A DNA stretch of 64,000 nucleotides from Nostoc sp. 'Peltigera membranacea cyanobiont' 210A (GCF_002246015.1 NZ_NOLJ01000010.1:6378-70377), one strand, 5' to 3'; counted from the stretch's first letter, positions 1 through 9,695 are shown. Program-made: numbers and translations. Notes: a model not told the origin generated them from the sequence alone.

Positions 1-25
1 CCCCCTGCTCCCCCTACTCATTACC

Positions 26-1702
26 TTGTCTCAAATAGATATTCCCAGCCAATTTGATGTCTTAGTAGTCGGTGCTGGTGCCGCTGGACTATACACAGCG
101 CTGTGTCTGCCAGAATGCTTGCGAGTCGGTTTGATTACCAAAGAAACCGTTGCTTTATCCGCCAGTGATTGGGCACAAGGTGGCATTGCCGCAGCGATCG
201 CCCCAGAAGATTCTCCCACGCTGCACATTGAAGATACGATCCAGGCGGGCGCAGGTTTATGCGATCGCACCGCTGTCGAATTTCTCGCCCAACACGCTCC
301 TAGCTGTATTCAATCCCTAGTTAACTTGGGGGTCGCTTTTGACCGTCATGGTCAAGCCTTAGCTTTAACTTTGGAAGCCGCCCATTCTCGCCGTCGTGTT
401 CTCCATGCTGCGGACACCACAGGGAGGGAAGTTACTACTACCCTCACCGCTCAAGTATTACGTCGCCAAAATATTCAAGTCATTCAGCAAGCTTTGGCTT
501 TGAGTTTGTGGATTGAACCCGAAACTGGTTGCTGTCAGGGAATTAGCCTGTTTTATCAAGGTAAAATCACCTGGATAAGAGCTGGTGCTGTGGTACTAGC
601 AACCGGCGGTGGCGGTCAGGTATTTGCCCAAACCACTAACCCGGCTGTGAGTACGGGTGATGGGGTAGCGATCGCATATCGGGCTGGGGCTATCCTCCGC
701 GATTTAGAATTTGTCCAATTTCACCCGACTGCTCTCACTAAACCTGGTGCCGATCGCTTCTTGATCAGCGAAGCTGTACGCGGCGAGGGGGCACATCTCA
801 TCGATAATGAAGGGCGGCGTTTTGCCTTTGACTACCACCCTGCTGGTGAACTTGCACCTAGAGATGTGGTTAGTAGAGCAATTTTCAGCCATTTACAACG
901 TACCGCCCTTGATTTGGCTACTGCCCATGTGTGGTTGGATATGCGCCCCATCCCCGCCGACAAGATTCGTCACCGCTTTCCCAACATCATTAAAGTTTGT
1001 CAGCATTGGGGTGTTGATGTCTTCCACGAACCAATTCCTGTAGCGCCAGCCGCCCATTACTGGATGGGTGGAATTGTTGCGGATCTAATGAATCGTACAA
1101 ATATCCCCGGTTTGTACGCAGTGGGTGAAACCGCTAGTACTGGAGTGCATGGGGCCAATCGCCTTGCTAGTAATTCCCTGTTGGAATGTATTGTGTTTGG
1201 GGCCCAGATGGCTAATATTAAGTTAGAAAATATTGGGCTGTCCTCAGAAACACCAGTGCTACCATTACGGAAATTTAATCCCGATCCTAGTGAGTGGCAC
1301 ATCCAACAAGCACAGCTAGAAGCACTCAGGGAGAAGTTACCGCGTCTAGTGTGGGAAAGTGCTGGTATTTGTCGAGAACAATCAAGGCTGGAAAATGCGA
1401 TCGCTACTATTGAATCTTGGCAGCAAGATTTCGCTGCCTTGCCTTTAACTCAATTCTTGCTTGCTTTACGTCCAGTAGAACCCGCTAGTTTTGACCTACC
1501 AGATGTTGAACGGCAATTGGGACTTTGGGCAGAAACCCGCAATTTATTAGATGTAGCTGATTTAATTCTCAAAAGTGCTGCTTTTAGAACCGAAAGCCGA
1601 GGCGGACACTTCCGTTTAGATTATCCTCAACCAGACTCAAATTGGCAAGTCCACACACTTATACAAACAAATCATTGGTGGAAATCTCCACTATTGTCTT
1701 GA
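26..1702 (+). CDS. nadB: L-aspartate oxidase
   Basis: FAD enzyme that oxidises L-aspartate to iminoaspartate, the substrate NadA uses to make quinolinate for de novo NAD synthesis; cytosolic. The product has 558 residues, normal for NadB. Visible are the dinucleotide-binding motif GAGAAGLYTAL (residues 16-26), the flavoprotein motif ASDWAQGG (46-53), HPTAL in the substrate domain, HGANRLASNSLLE near residue 375 and the C-terminal succinate-dehydrogenase-like helical domain. The start taken is TTG at 26. The frame stays open to the left edge of the window, so a slightly earlier start cannot be excluded. Family assignment is firm; only the first few residues are uncertain. Confidence 0.95.
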   Translation: MSQIDIPSQFDVLVVGAGAAGLYTALCLPECLRVGLITKETVALSASDWAQGGIAAAIAPEDSPTLHIEDTIQAGAGLCDRTAVEFLAQHAPSCIQSLVNLGVAFDRHGQALALTLEAAHSRRRVLHAADTTGREVTTTLTAQVLRRQNIQVIQQALALSLWIEPETGCCQGISLFYQGKITWIRAGAVVLATGGGGQVFAQTTNPAVSTGDGVAIAYRAGAILRDLEFVQFHPTALTKPGADRFLISEAVRGEGAHLIDNEGRRFAFDYHPAGELAPRDVVSRAIFSHLQRTALDLATAHVWLDMRPIPADKIRHRFPNIIKVCQHWGVDVFHEPIPVAPAAHYWMGGIVADLMNRTNIPGLYAVGETASTGVHGANRLASNSLLECIVFGAQMANIKLENIGLSSETPVLPLRKFNPDPSEWHIQQAQLEALREKLPRLVWESAGICREQSRLENAIATIESWQQDFAALPLTQFLLALRPVEPASFDLPDVERQLGLWAETRNLLDVADLILKSAAFRTESRGGHFRLDYPQPDSNWQVHTLIQTNHWWKSPLLS

Positions 1703-1845
1703 ATCAACTATCTTAAAGAGCCTGACGGTTTTCGCAACCCTAAGCACAACATCTTGCAATGAGCCGCCAAGTAAAAGATGTGGTGTCCAAGACGGTAGTT
1801 AACTCATCGCGCTGCTTTACCACAATCTAAAATCTAAAATTGCCA

Positions 1846-2082
1846 TCAACGAGTACCGCTACCATTATGACTGTCGGGACCACCATAATTTGGTGGAATG
1901 TATATGTCTTGTAAATTTTGAGAATTGACCTTGCGGACGATTAAGCTATCACTGCTAGTAGGACCAAAAGAATTAGCACTTGCAGTACTTAATATACCTG
2001 TGCAAGCGGCAATTTTTGGGATCAGTATATAAGCACCTATGCAGAATATCATAAACTTTGTGATTCGGAAGTTAGTCTTCAT
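1846..2082 (-). CDS. small exported protein, possible lipoprotein
   Basis: I do not recognise a function. The 78-residue product starts with a basic stretch (KTNFRITK), a hydrophobic core (residues 10-21) and then IAAC (24-27), which fits a lipobox with Cys27. A lysine at position 23 just before the box is unusual. The mature part is polar and ends in a Gly/Asn/Pro-rich tail (PPNYGGPDSHNGSG). ATG start at 2082 on the minus strand. Its upstream region is 740 nt of AT-rich DNA, so it is probably transcribed alone. Signal-like N-terminus and a single clean frame make it a likely gene; secretion is inferred. Confidence 0.55.
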   Translation of the reverse strand: MKTNFRITKFMIFCIGAYILIPKIAACTGILSTASANSFGPTSSDSLIVRKVNSQNLQDIYIPPNYGGPDSHNGSGTR

Positions 2083-2823
2083 GTATTTCAGTAAATTTAC
2101 TAGTTTTTCATTTCAAAGCGTATTTTTATTTACTACCGTATATTTACTGTACTTTTTGGAAAAAGTATTTTAACTTTATGAAATTATTGCTGGTAGCGTA
2201 CAAGTTATTGTGGTATTCGCTTGTCGATTAACCTTAATGTGCGGATATAAAAGAGTCTTTATACTTAAGTGGTATTCTTAATAAGCAGTTTTTACATCAG
2301 TCTCAGGTTAGATATGTCAATGATTTACTGTGAGCATTTTGCTTAATTCACTATTTATTAATAATATCTTAACACTTTTAAGTGTAAACACTATGTTTTC
2401 TGAATCAAGAGTTCAGAAGAATAGGAAATAATACTTATTTGATTGTATAGTTTAGACTTAATAGAGTATAGATGTGTAAAGATAAAACAACATATTTATC
2501 GTGTCATAAGGATTTTTAAAACTATCAAACAGCGTAATAAACGAATAAGTACAGGTATAATTTTTAATGCAATTCAAATTACATTAAAAATTATTTTCCT
2601 AATTATTTTTGATCGCTAATTGCTTTGTGACATTAGTCATGAGGTTTAGTCTTCAAGCCAAAAAGCCTTGCTGGGTATATATATTGGCTAAAAATTTACC
2701 TCGCAGTACATAAGCTATACTTTTCAAAATAGTGCCTTAGACGTGTCTCCAGTCTAAATTCCTAATTTGAAGGTAAAAATTGTAACTATAGTGAAAAAAA
2801 CTGGAGACTTGACTCTTAACTAA
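2083..2823. other. AT-rich intergenic region
   Basis: No gene, RNA or strong repeat is visible in this 740-nt stretch. It is distinctly AT-rich compared with its flanks. It must carry the promoter of the small exported protein (read leftwards) and the end of the diguanylate cyclase transcript. Confidence 0.5.
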
Positions 2824-3273
2824 TTAAGCAAACTCGTAGCGATTTTTACCCAGGCGCTTGGCACGATACATTGCTGTATCAGCTTGTTTTATCAAAGTTT
2901 CACTGTCTTGACTGTTGTATGGGTAAACACTAATGCCAATACTGGCAGAGACTTGGATTGTATAGCCGTCCAAAACAATTGGCTTGGTAATACTGCTTAA
3001 AATTTTTTCGGCGACTTTAGCAGCTATTTGGACATTAGGAATTGCCCGTAAAATCACAGTAAATTCATCGCCACCCAAACGAGAAACTGTATCACTAGCG
3101 CGTAAAGAGTTGCTGAGTCTTTCAGCAATAGTCATTAACAAGCGATCGCCCATCTCGTGTCCCAAAGTATCATTGACTTGCTTAAAGCCATCTAGATCGA
3201 TAAACAGCAGTCCCAGCAACAAGTTATTGTGTTGCGCCCAATGTAAGGACTCGTAAAGTAAGTTGTTCAGCAA
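2824..3273 (-). CDS. diguanylate cyclase GGDEF domain, C-terminal fragment of a frameshifted gene
   Basis: This frame encodes most of a GGDEF domain: the FIDLDGFKQVND metal-binding segment, the active-site SRLGGDEF and, five residues before GGDEF, an RxxD (RASD) inhibitory I-site. It is the continuation, in a shifted frame, of the larger gene that ends at 3224 and overlaps it by 50 nt. It has no credible start of its own; the first Met-like codon lies inside the domain. An A6 run on the + strand at 3272-3277 is the likely slip site: removing one base restores a continuous GGDEF domain. Read together, the two parts form one CHASE2-PAS-GGDEF protein of about 750 residues. Confidence 0.75.
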   Translation of the reverse strand: MLNNLLYESLHWAQHNNLLLGLLFIDLDGFKQVNDTLGHEMGDRLLMTIAERLSNSLRASDTVSRLGGDEFTVILRAIPNVQIAAKVAEKILSSITKPIVLDGYTIQVSASIGISVYPYNSQDSETLIKQADTAMYRAKRLGKNRYEFA

Positions 3274-5038
3274 AAAATTTGCGATTGGATAAACCAGTGA
3301 GGGGGTCGTGATACGCTAAATAACGTAAGTGGTCTTCTTTGAGTTTTAATTCATTGTTAGAGCGGTATAGTTCAGCAGCAGTACGCTTCAGCTGTTCTTC
3401 CATCAGCTTACGCTGAGTAATATCTCGGATGACACCAACTAAAAAGAAATTACCAGCTGAGTCTTTGTGGAGCGATCGCTTAGTGGCAATTAGATGAGTC
3501 TTACCATCGGCATTTGTAAATTCTTCTTCATGTTCTTGGGGTTGTTGAGTCCGAAAAACAAGATCGTCCTGTTGTCGAAACACATCAGCTTCATGTTTTG
3601 GGAAAAAGTCATAGTCTGACTTTTCAATTAAAAACTTATTTGGATAACCGATAAATCGACAATACGCCTCATTTAAAACAATCCACTGATGTTGTTCATT
3701 TTTCACAAAAATTGGATCGGGGATCGTGTTGATAACGTGATGCAAAAATTCTTTGGAACGTTTCCACTCTTCCTGCATGTGAGCAATATGACTAGTCATC
3801 CAAATCGCTGAAGTGCCAAAGCAAACCAGTGAGGGAATGAGAGGTATCCACCAACCGTACAAAAAAGCCAGGTATGCACTCACGGTCAATACAAAGCAAG
3901 AAACTAGGATACAGAAGAGACTCCTAGTTGCGTGTCGTATCCGCCATATCGTCACGGCTCCCAAATAAGACCAAACAAAAACCCATAAGTATTCCACTAA
4001 GTCAGGCCAAACTTTGAGTAATGGTCTTCCATCAACAGCAGCAGAGATTAACTCACTAATAAAATAAGCCTGCAATTGAATACCAGGTACAGGCTTTGCC
4101 GTACCAATTAAACTGCTGGAGTAAGGAATAAATACAAAATCTTGGAGACTGGGTGCTGTGGAGCCAATAAGTATAATCCGATCTTTGATTAAATTTGCTT
4201 TGACTTTATCTGCCAGTACATCTCTCATCGATACCTGGCGAAAACTACAAAATTCTCCAGACAAACTTTGACATTTAGGTTTGGGAAAATTGCTCAAAAT
4301 TTGGTAGCCTCTATCATCAACTCCCACATAAGCACCATCATTAGCCTCAAAACGAGTAAATGCTGCCTTCCCTAATTGCAAATACTCAGAGTTACTTTTT
4401 GCTTTAGTGGGAGTAATTCCCTTTGACTTTAAATACAATAAAGCCAACTTCAGGGCAAAACTTTCATGTACTTCACTTTTAATGTGCCAATACAACAAAC
4501 TGCGACGTACTTTACCATCAAGATCGTACAGCACGTTATTAAAGCCCACTTGATCCTGATTCAGCCCTGGTGGAGGCGAAACACTAAAGTTTTTGTTGTT
4601 ATCATTTGCTAGTAGTTCAATACCAATCAAGTTGGGCATTGACTTATAAGCATTACGTAGTTCTTGATTACCAGGCTCTACTGGTAAATTTTTGTAGATA
4701 TCTAAGCCAATCGCACGGGGTTTGTGGACATTTAATTTTTGCAACAACTGGGCAACCTTCGCATCTGGAATTGGCCACGAACCTACTTCGTTTAAATAAG
4801 CCTCATCAATCACTACGATCGTAATCCGGTCTTCTGGCGGTTCATTTGGACGTAAGCGAAAAAATTGATCCAAAGCTGCCAACTCCAAAGATTGCAATAA
4901 TCCGATGGAGTGCAAAAGCAGGACGCAGACTGCAACGCTGGCCGCAGTAATCAATTCTCTGTGTCCTCGACTAAGCGATTGTTTCAGCCCAAAGGTTAAC
5001 TTCACAAAACGCTTGCCTAGCTGCTGATTCATTCCCAT
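3224..5038 (-). CDS. CHASE2-PAS-GGDEF sensor diguanylate cyclase, N-terminal part (frameshifted)
   Basis: Membrane sensor expected to make cyclic di-GMP in response to an extracytoplasmic signal. The 604-residue frame starts with a basic tail and a transmembrane segment (about 30-48). A periplasmic CHASE2 domain follows (about 55-340, opening with DRITIVVIDEA), then three clustered membrane helices (about 345-425), a PAS domain (about 430-545, ending GVIRDITQRK) and the start of GGDEF (YLAYHDPLTGLSNRKF). It then runs out of frame and stops after 20 unrelated residues. The rest of the GGDEF domain lies in another frame at 2824-3273. As sequenced, the gene would give no active cyclase unless the frame is restored. 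Whether this is real decay or a sequencing indel in a homopolymer cannot be decided here. Confidence 0.85.
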   Translation of the reverse strand: MGMNQQLGKRFVKLTFGLKQSLSRGHRELITAASVAVCVLLLHSIGLLQSLELAALDQFFRLRPNEPPEDRITIVVIDEAYLNEVGSWPIPDAKVAQLLQKLNVHKPRAIGLDIYKNLPVEPGNQELRNAYKSMPNLIGIELLANDNNKNFSVSPPPGLNQDQVGFNNVLYDLDGKVRRSLLYWHIKSEVHESFALKLALLYLKSKGITPTKAKSNSEYLQLGKAAFTRFEANDGAYVGVDDRGYQILSNFPKPKCQSLSGEFCSFRQVSMRDVLADKVKANLIKDRIILIGSTAPSLQDFVFIPYSSSLIGTAKPVPGIQLQAYFISELISAAVDGRPLLKVWPDLVEYLWVFVWSYLGAVTIWRIRHATRSLFCILVSCFVLTVSAYLAFLYGWWIPLIPSLVCFGTSAIWMTSHIAHMQEEWKRSKEFLHHVINTIPDPIFVKNEQHQWIVLNEAYCRFIGYPNKFLIEKSDYDFFPKHEADVFRQQDDLVFRTQQPQEHEEEFTNADGKTHLIATKRSLHKDSAGNFFLVGVIRDITQRKLMEEQLKRTAAELYRSNNELKLKEDHLRYLAYHDPLTGLSNRKFFAEQLTLRVLTLGATQ

Positions 5039-5570
5039 TACCTAGTGAAATATTCTCTATTTCCTATAGCTATTAACTATCGGACTAACATAGCTCAAGT
5101 AGGAGCTAAATAGAGTTTCTAAAAATTTTTTCAAATTAGCAAGGTTCTTTAAGACATCGTGGTATTTGTGATGTATTACCATATATTGAGGCCAATTATC
5201 TGACTAAAAGGCAACTGTGACTTTTGTAGCTCTCAGCACAGATTAATAAATATTGTTGAAAGTAAGTTCAGTAACTTTTACTCTCAAAGCCTTGTCTGGT
5301 AGAGCTTACTCAACGAAACTCACACATTTGCGATCGATTAGGTATTTTACTGAGAATTTCGTTAACTTCCAACAGACACACCTCTGGGTTTGAACCTGAC
5401 ATGATTACATCCCAAGGTGGCTCTCAAGTGTTATAAAAACAAATTAAAATATACATTGTTTTAAAGCAAATGTACTTAGCTAATTTCCTTTAGCTTAAGT
5501 GTTTGCAGATAAAGCCGCAGGAAAATTGATATTGGGCATTGGATAAGGCCTATCATCTGTTAGCAAAAAC
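5039..5570. other. intergenic region upstream of the diguanylate cyclase
   Basis: About 530 AT-rich nt with no recognisable gene. It separates the 3' end of the VKOR gene (with its terminator) from the start of the cyclase gene at 5038 and should hold the cyclase promoter. I see no convincing -35/-10 pair. Confidence 0.4.
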
Positions 5571-5616
5571 AAAAAAGTCAACTGGAAACAGATTTTACTG
5601 TATTTATCCAGTTGAC
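5571..5616 (-). terminator. rho-independent terminator after the VKOR gene
   Basis: Perfect 10-nt inverted arms (GTCAACTGGA at 5577-5586 against TCCAGTTGAC at 5607-5616). Read on the minus strand they are followed by a run of T (the A tract at 5571-5576 and just before). It lies 29 nt beyond the stop of the VKOR-thioredoxin gene. The 20-nt loop is long for a terminator. Confidence 0.65.
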
Positions 5617-5644
5617 TATGGGGTGTGAACTACTGAAGGTCAGT

Positions 5645-6628
5645 TTACTTGAAATACTTAAAGTTTCGAGGCCCTGTGTAACCAGAAACTTTCGCTAGTT
5701 CCTCTAAATTTTGGACTCCGCTATAGCTTTTACCATTAACGATCCAAGTGGGGAAACCTTCAATTTTTGCAGCCTTACAAAGTTCTGGTTGAGCTTTGAG
5801 TCCATCAGGAGCGCACTCTACCTTAATACCATTATTGATTATTTCCTCAGCTTCTTTACCAAAAAGCAGCTTTTGTTCATGGCAGTGAGGACACCAATAA
5901 GCACTGTATTCCTTTGCACCTACCTTCGCTAGATGCTGTGCTAAGGCTATTTCTGCCTCACCAGAAGTAGTGGTAACTTCCCAACCGAACGCTGGGTTGG
6001 GATTTTCCTTGGGAGTAAAGGTAATTTTTGTGGGTTGTCCAGGAGTTCCAGGTGTCACATCTGATTGATTCACGCCAGCATAGACGCCTAAAGTACCAAT
6101 CAGCGTTACCATCCCGACAATTAGGGCGGTAAACAAGATTTGTCCAATATCCTCCCAAGTCCGACCGATAATCGTTAGTATCAAAAGACTCACAGAGAAC
6201 AAAGCTGAACCGATACAGTAAGGACAAATAGCTTTGATTTGAGATGTTAGCACATACATTAAGTAGCCGCTAAAGACAGACATAGCGATCGCACCTGCCA
6301 GCAGCAGCCACCACGTCCAATTTTCCAATTGTTTGCGGCTATTATTTTCCCCTGAGTTGAATATCAAGGGAGCCAAAGCAAATATCACCATACTGATGTA
6401 TGCCAAAAACCCAAACAAAGCTAATGGCTGACCAAAAACCGTTGCCCAAGGGCTGGAAAGCACATCATTACAGCCCTTAGCACCAGCCTGTGCCACACAA
6501 GCGGCACTGCCTCCGGTTAACTTTTCTATGGTGAGATAACCTGTGATCAGGGCACCACATCCAGCGATCGCGGCAATCAATGGACGTGACCATTTATGAA
6601 TCCAAGGAGTAGAACGGCGGCGAATCAT
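5645..6628 (-). CDS. vitamin K epoxide reductase-thioredoxin fusion (VKOR-DsbA type)
   Basis: Membrane oxidoreductase that forms disulfides in exported proteins and passes the electrons to a quinone. The 327-residue protein has the VKOR core with about five membrane helices (residues 15-180), the loop cysteines C44 and C53, and the quinone-site pair C135-PY-C138. A linker follows, then a thioredoxin-like domain with CPHC (246-249) and two more cysteines (C272, C284). This is the domain order of the crystallised cyanobacterial VKOR homologue. ATG start at 6628. It has its own terminator, so it is probably monocistronic. The DNA just upstream is a G-rich intergenic repeat (6629-6770). Confidence 0.93.
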   Translation of the reverse strand: MIRRRSTPWIHKWSRPLIAAIAGCGALITGYLTIEKLTGGSAACVAQAGAKGCNDVLSSPWATVFGQPLALFGFLAYISMVIFALAPLIFNSGENNSRKQLENWTWWLLLAGAIAMSVFSGYLMYVLTSQIKAICPYCIGSALFSVSLLILTIIGRTWEDIGQILFTALIVGMVTLIGTLGVYAGVNQSDVTPGTPGQPTKITFTPKENPNPAFGWEVTTTSGEAEIALAQHLAKVGAKEYSAYWCPHCHEQKLLFGKEAEEIINNGIKVECAPDGLKAQPELCKAAKIEGFPTWIVNGKSYSGVQNLEELAKVSGYTGPRNFKYFK

Positions 6629-6631
6629 AAA

Positions 6632-6768
6632 TATTGGGGACTGGGGATTGGGGATTGGGGAAGGTGGGGCCCCCTCTGGGGATAAGGGGTAATGGGGATT
6701 GGGAACTGGGAAGAGACAAAGGAGTGACTTGTCCTTTATGTCCTCCTAATCCCTAGTCCCCATTCCCC
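6632..6768. repeat. degenerate G-rich intergenic repeats
   Basis: Copies of a GGGGATTGGG-like unit, followed by their approximate reverse complement (ATCCCTAGTCCCCATTCCCC) at the right end, so the tract can fold back on itself. It separates the VKOR gene from btpA. Similar tracts lie at 44818-44890 and 22580-22625. Confidence 0.7.
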
Positions 6769-6770
6769 CT

Positions 6771-7619
6771 TTAAGAATGTAACTTCACTTGTTCTGCTGA
6801 TTTGCTTTCACCTTTGGAGTTCCAATTGCGACGGGCGGCTTCCACAAATTGACTGACGCGAATTGGGTCAATTGGTTGCTCAATACGTCCATGACGTTTT
6901 AGGGAACTGGAAACTATTACACCATCTGCTGCTTGCATTAATGTATCAATATTTTCCCAATTAGCCCCACTGCCGATGAACACTGGCGTGCCATTTGCTG
7001 CGCCACAAGCTAGTTCCAAATCTTCTAAGTTAGGAGGACTACCAGTAGCCCAACCAGATAAAATCACTCCGTCTGCTAAACCCCTTTCAATGGTGTCTTT
7101 CACGGCGACTGTGAGATTTGGAGAACTCAAAGGACGGGCGTGTTTTACCAACACATCGGCCAGGATTTTAACATCACAGCCCAACTCCCGTCGATAGCGG
7201 AGTAGTTGATGGGCTTCTCCCTCAATTAATCCTTGGTCGGTTGCCATCACGCCTGTGAGGACGTTGACGCGGATAAATTGCGCTTGTACACAGCTAGCGA
7301 TCGCTATTGCACTTTTGGCATCGTTTCGCAAAACATTTAAGCCTATAGGCAAAGTTACCAAATTCTGTATGCGCTGCACCACAATGGTCATGGCACTCAC
7401 AACCACCGGATCGACTTGGTTTTTGGTAAACGGCGCGTCGAAAAAATTCTCGACAATCAGACCGTCAACCCCTCCACTTGCTAAGGCTGCGGCTTCTTGT
7501 TCGGCACGATCAATCACCGCTTTTAAACTACCTCCCCAACGGGGTGAGGTAGGCAGTGGTAGCAGGTGAACCACGCCAATAATTGGGGAACGAGTTTTAA
7601 ATATCTGATATAAGTCCAC
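6771..7619 (-). CDS. btpA: BtpA-family protein, photosystem I biogenesis
   Basis: Member of the BtpA/SgcQ TIM-barrel family. In Synechocystis, BtpA is needed for stable accumulation of the photosystem I reaction-centre proteins; its biochemical activity is not settled. The N-terminus DLYQIFKTRSPIIGVVHLLPLP is typical of cyanobacterial BtpA and is directly preceded by a GTG codon at 7619. I prefer that GTG over the upstream ATG at 7688, which would add 23 residues not expected for the family; a GAGG stretch lies about 13 nt upstream of it. Length from GTG is 282 residues. The protein is rich in Gly and Ala, with phosphate-binding-like loops (FIGSGANWENID). Assignment is by sequence likeness; the start is a judgement. 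Confidence 0.88.
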   Translation of the reverse strand: MDLYQIFKTRSPIIGVVHLLPLPTSPRWGGSLKAVIDRAEQEAAALASGGVDGLIVENFFDAPFTKNQVDPVVVSAMTIVVQRIQNLVTLPIGLNVLRNDAKSAIAIASCVQAQFIRVNVLTGVMATDQGLIEGEAHQLLRYRRELGCDVKILADVLVKHARPLSSPNLTVAVKDTIERGLADGVILSGWATGSPPNLEDLELACGAANGTPVFIGSGANWENIDTLMQAADGVIVSSSLKRHGRIEQPIDPIRVSQFVEAARRNWNSKGESKSAEQVKLHS

Positions 7620-7689
7620 GTCTTTAATCCGCCTCGCGGAGTCCAGAGTCCAGAATTTTTTGACTATTGAACGCCAGTTCAACACCACT

Positions 7690-8375
7690 CCTCTTAAGAT
7701 CAGGAACCTTTTTACAGGGGTGGCTCTTCAACGGGGAAAACCCCGCACGTGACTGGCTCCTTTTGACCCTTGACTCTTGACTTTTCATTAACTAGTCAAA
7801 TGTGTTTTATGATAGTCGGTTTATTGCCTCTTTCCTCAGATGGAAATTGGCGTGAAACCTCCCATAAGATATGTTAAGATAAAACTTGGCTACAAGAGGA
7901 GTTTGCCACTCACTAGACGCAAGGCAGCTTTCCGTGGTTTAGGCGTCTTGTCCGCGCACTGTCGTAGGACTTGCCAATCGCCAGGGTAGCATTACTGCTT
8001 TATAGGCGTAGTCGCTTTCGTCGATTTCCCTGAGGGTAGCGACTTCTCAAAACAAGCCCTTTGGGCGGCTTCCCGATGGGTAGGTTAACAACGCACACGC
8101 TGTGGTAATGTAAAATATCAATAGGCGAATTGTTAAAAAACATTACAAGTGTCAAATGTACCCAAAGACACTTCAATTTACCCTGGGGAACAGATTGATA
8201 AAAATATCATAACATGACCTCTATTTTTATTATTGATAGGGTCATAATTCTACGGACAGTTGCTAACAGTGAAAATCTGTCAACGTGCTGTTATTAGAAG
8301 GATAGCGGTCGGAAAAAAGCGAAATTAGCGCCGGAATGTTGACTACAAGAAAAAAAATGAAGATATTTTCAAAAT
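7690..8375. other. intergenic region with a GC-richer structured core
   Basis: No protein gene is visible in 680 nt. The left end has a short hairpin (CGGGG-AAAA-CCCCG, 7732-7745). The block at about 7890-8110 is richer in GC than its flanks and holds three consecutive stem-loops: AGACGC pairing with GCGTCT; AGTCGCT (8010-8016) with AGCGACT (8038-8044) enclosing CCCTGAGGG; and AAGCC (8054-8058) with GGCTT (8067-8071). It could be an untranslated RNA or a dispersed palindromic repeat. It matches no RNA family that I can recognise. Confidence 0.4.
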
Positions 8376-9695
8376 ATGGGTGACAAGCCAACGATTGCCA
8401 TTTCTCATCTGGGCTGCGAGAAAAATCGAATTGATACAGAACACATGCTAGGACTGCTCGTAGAAGCAGGCTACGGTGTAGATACAAATGAAGAGTTAGC
8501 AGATTACGTTATTGTTAATACTTGTAGTTTTATTGAAGCGGCCCGGCAAGAATCTGTCAGAACTTTAGTAGAACTGGCAGAGGCAAATAAAAAGATCGTA
8601 ATCACTGGCTGTATGGCGCAACACTTCCAAGAGCAACTTTTGGAGGAGTTACCTGAAGCAGTAGCGGTGGTGGGTACAGGCGATTATCACAAAATTGTTA
8701 ATGTAATTGAGCGTGTTGAACTTGGCGAGCGGGTCAAACAGGTTAGTATAGAGCCAACCTACATTGCCGACGAAACTACACCGCGCTATCGCACTACAAC
8801 AGAGGGCGTTGCTTACCTCCGAGTTGCCGAAGGTTGTGATTATCGTTGTGCATTTTGTATAATTCCTCATCTTCGAGGGAACCAGCGATCGCGTACTATA
8901 GAATCTATCGTCGCCGAAGCGGAGCAGTTAGTTAGTCAAGGGGTAAAGGAAATTATTTTAATTTCCCAAATCACCACTAACTACGGTCTAGATATTTACG
9001 GTCAGCCAAAATTAGCCGAATTACTTCGCGCTTTGGGGAAAGTAGATATACCGTGGATCAGAATGCACTACGCTTATCCCACGGGACTGACCCCAGATGT
9101 GATCGCGGCGATTCAAGAAACACCCAACGTCTTGCCTTATCTGGATTTGCCCTTGCAGCATTCTCATCCAGATGTTCTCCGCTCCATGAATCGTCCTTGG
9201 CAAGGACGCGTAAATGATGGGATTATAGATCGCATCAAAACGGCGCTACCAACAGCCGTATTGCGGACAACATTTATTGTTGGTTTCCCAGGAGAAACAA
9301 ACGAGCATTTTGAGCATTTACTAGAGTTTGTTCAAAGGCATGAATTTGATCATGTTGGTGTCTTCACCTTTTCCTCTGAGGAAGGAACCCCAGCTTACAA
9401 ATTGCCAAATCAGTTGCCCCAATTGGTGATGGACGAGCGCCGATACCAACTTATGGAAATCCAGCAACCGATTTCCCAAAAGAAAAATCAACAGGAAGTA
9501 GGCAAAATCGTTGATGTCCTGATTGAGCAAGAAAATCCTGAAAGTGGTGAATTAATAGGTCGTTCAGGTAGATTTTCCCCAGAGGTTGATGGTCTGGTAT
9601 ATGTCAAAGGCCAGGCAAAATTAGGAACCATCGTGCCAATAGCGATTCACCACGCTGATACATACGACCTCTATGGTCAGGTAGTCAATAACTAA
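8376..9695 (+). CDS. rimO: ribosomal protein S12 methylthiotransferase RimO
   Basis: Radical-SAM iron-sulfur enzyme that adds a methylthio group to a conserved aspartate of ribosomal protein S12. The 439-residue product has the three parts of the family: an N-terminal UPF0004 domain with its own cluster cysteines (SHLGCEKNRIDTEHM, VNTCSF, ITGCMAQ), the radical-SAM motif CDYRCAFC and a C-terminal TRAM domain (from about residue 375). The SHLGCEKN opening separates RimO from the tRNA-modifying MiaB. ATG start at 8376 after AT-rich DNA. It is probably transcribed alone from the preceding intergenic region. Confidence 0.95.
   Translation: MGDKPTIAISHLGCEKNRIDTEHMLGLLVEAGYGVDTNEELADYVIVNTCSFIEAARQESVRTLVELAEANKKIVITGCMAQHFQEQLLEELPEAVAVVGTGDYHKIVNVIERVELGERVKQVSIEPTYIADETTPRYRTTTEGVAYLRVAEGCDYRCAFCIIPHLRGNQRSRTIESIVAEAEQLVSQGVKEIILISQITTNYGLDIYGQPKLAELLRALGKVDIPWIRMHYAYPTGLTPDVIAAIQETPNVLPYLDLPLQHSHPDVLRSMNRPWQGRVNDGIIDRIKTALPTAVLRTTFIVGFPGETNEHFEHLLEFVQRHEFDHVGVFTFSSEEGTPAYKLPNQLPQLVMDERRYQLMEIQQPISQKKNQQEVGKIVDVLIEQENPESGELIGRSGRFSPEVDGLVYVKGQAKLGTIVPIAIHHADTYDLYGQVVNN

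Noticed and set aside
7890..8110. tmRNA, RNase P RNA or 6S RNA
   Set aside because: No tRNA-like ends, tag frame, RNase P core or long 6S-type rod could be found.
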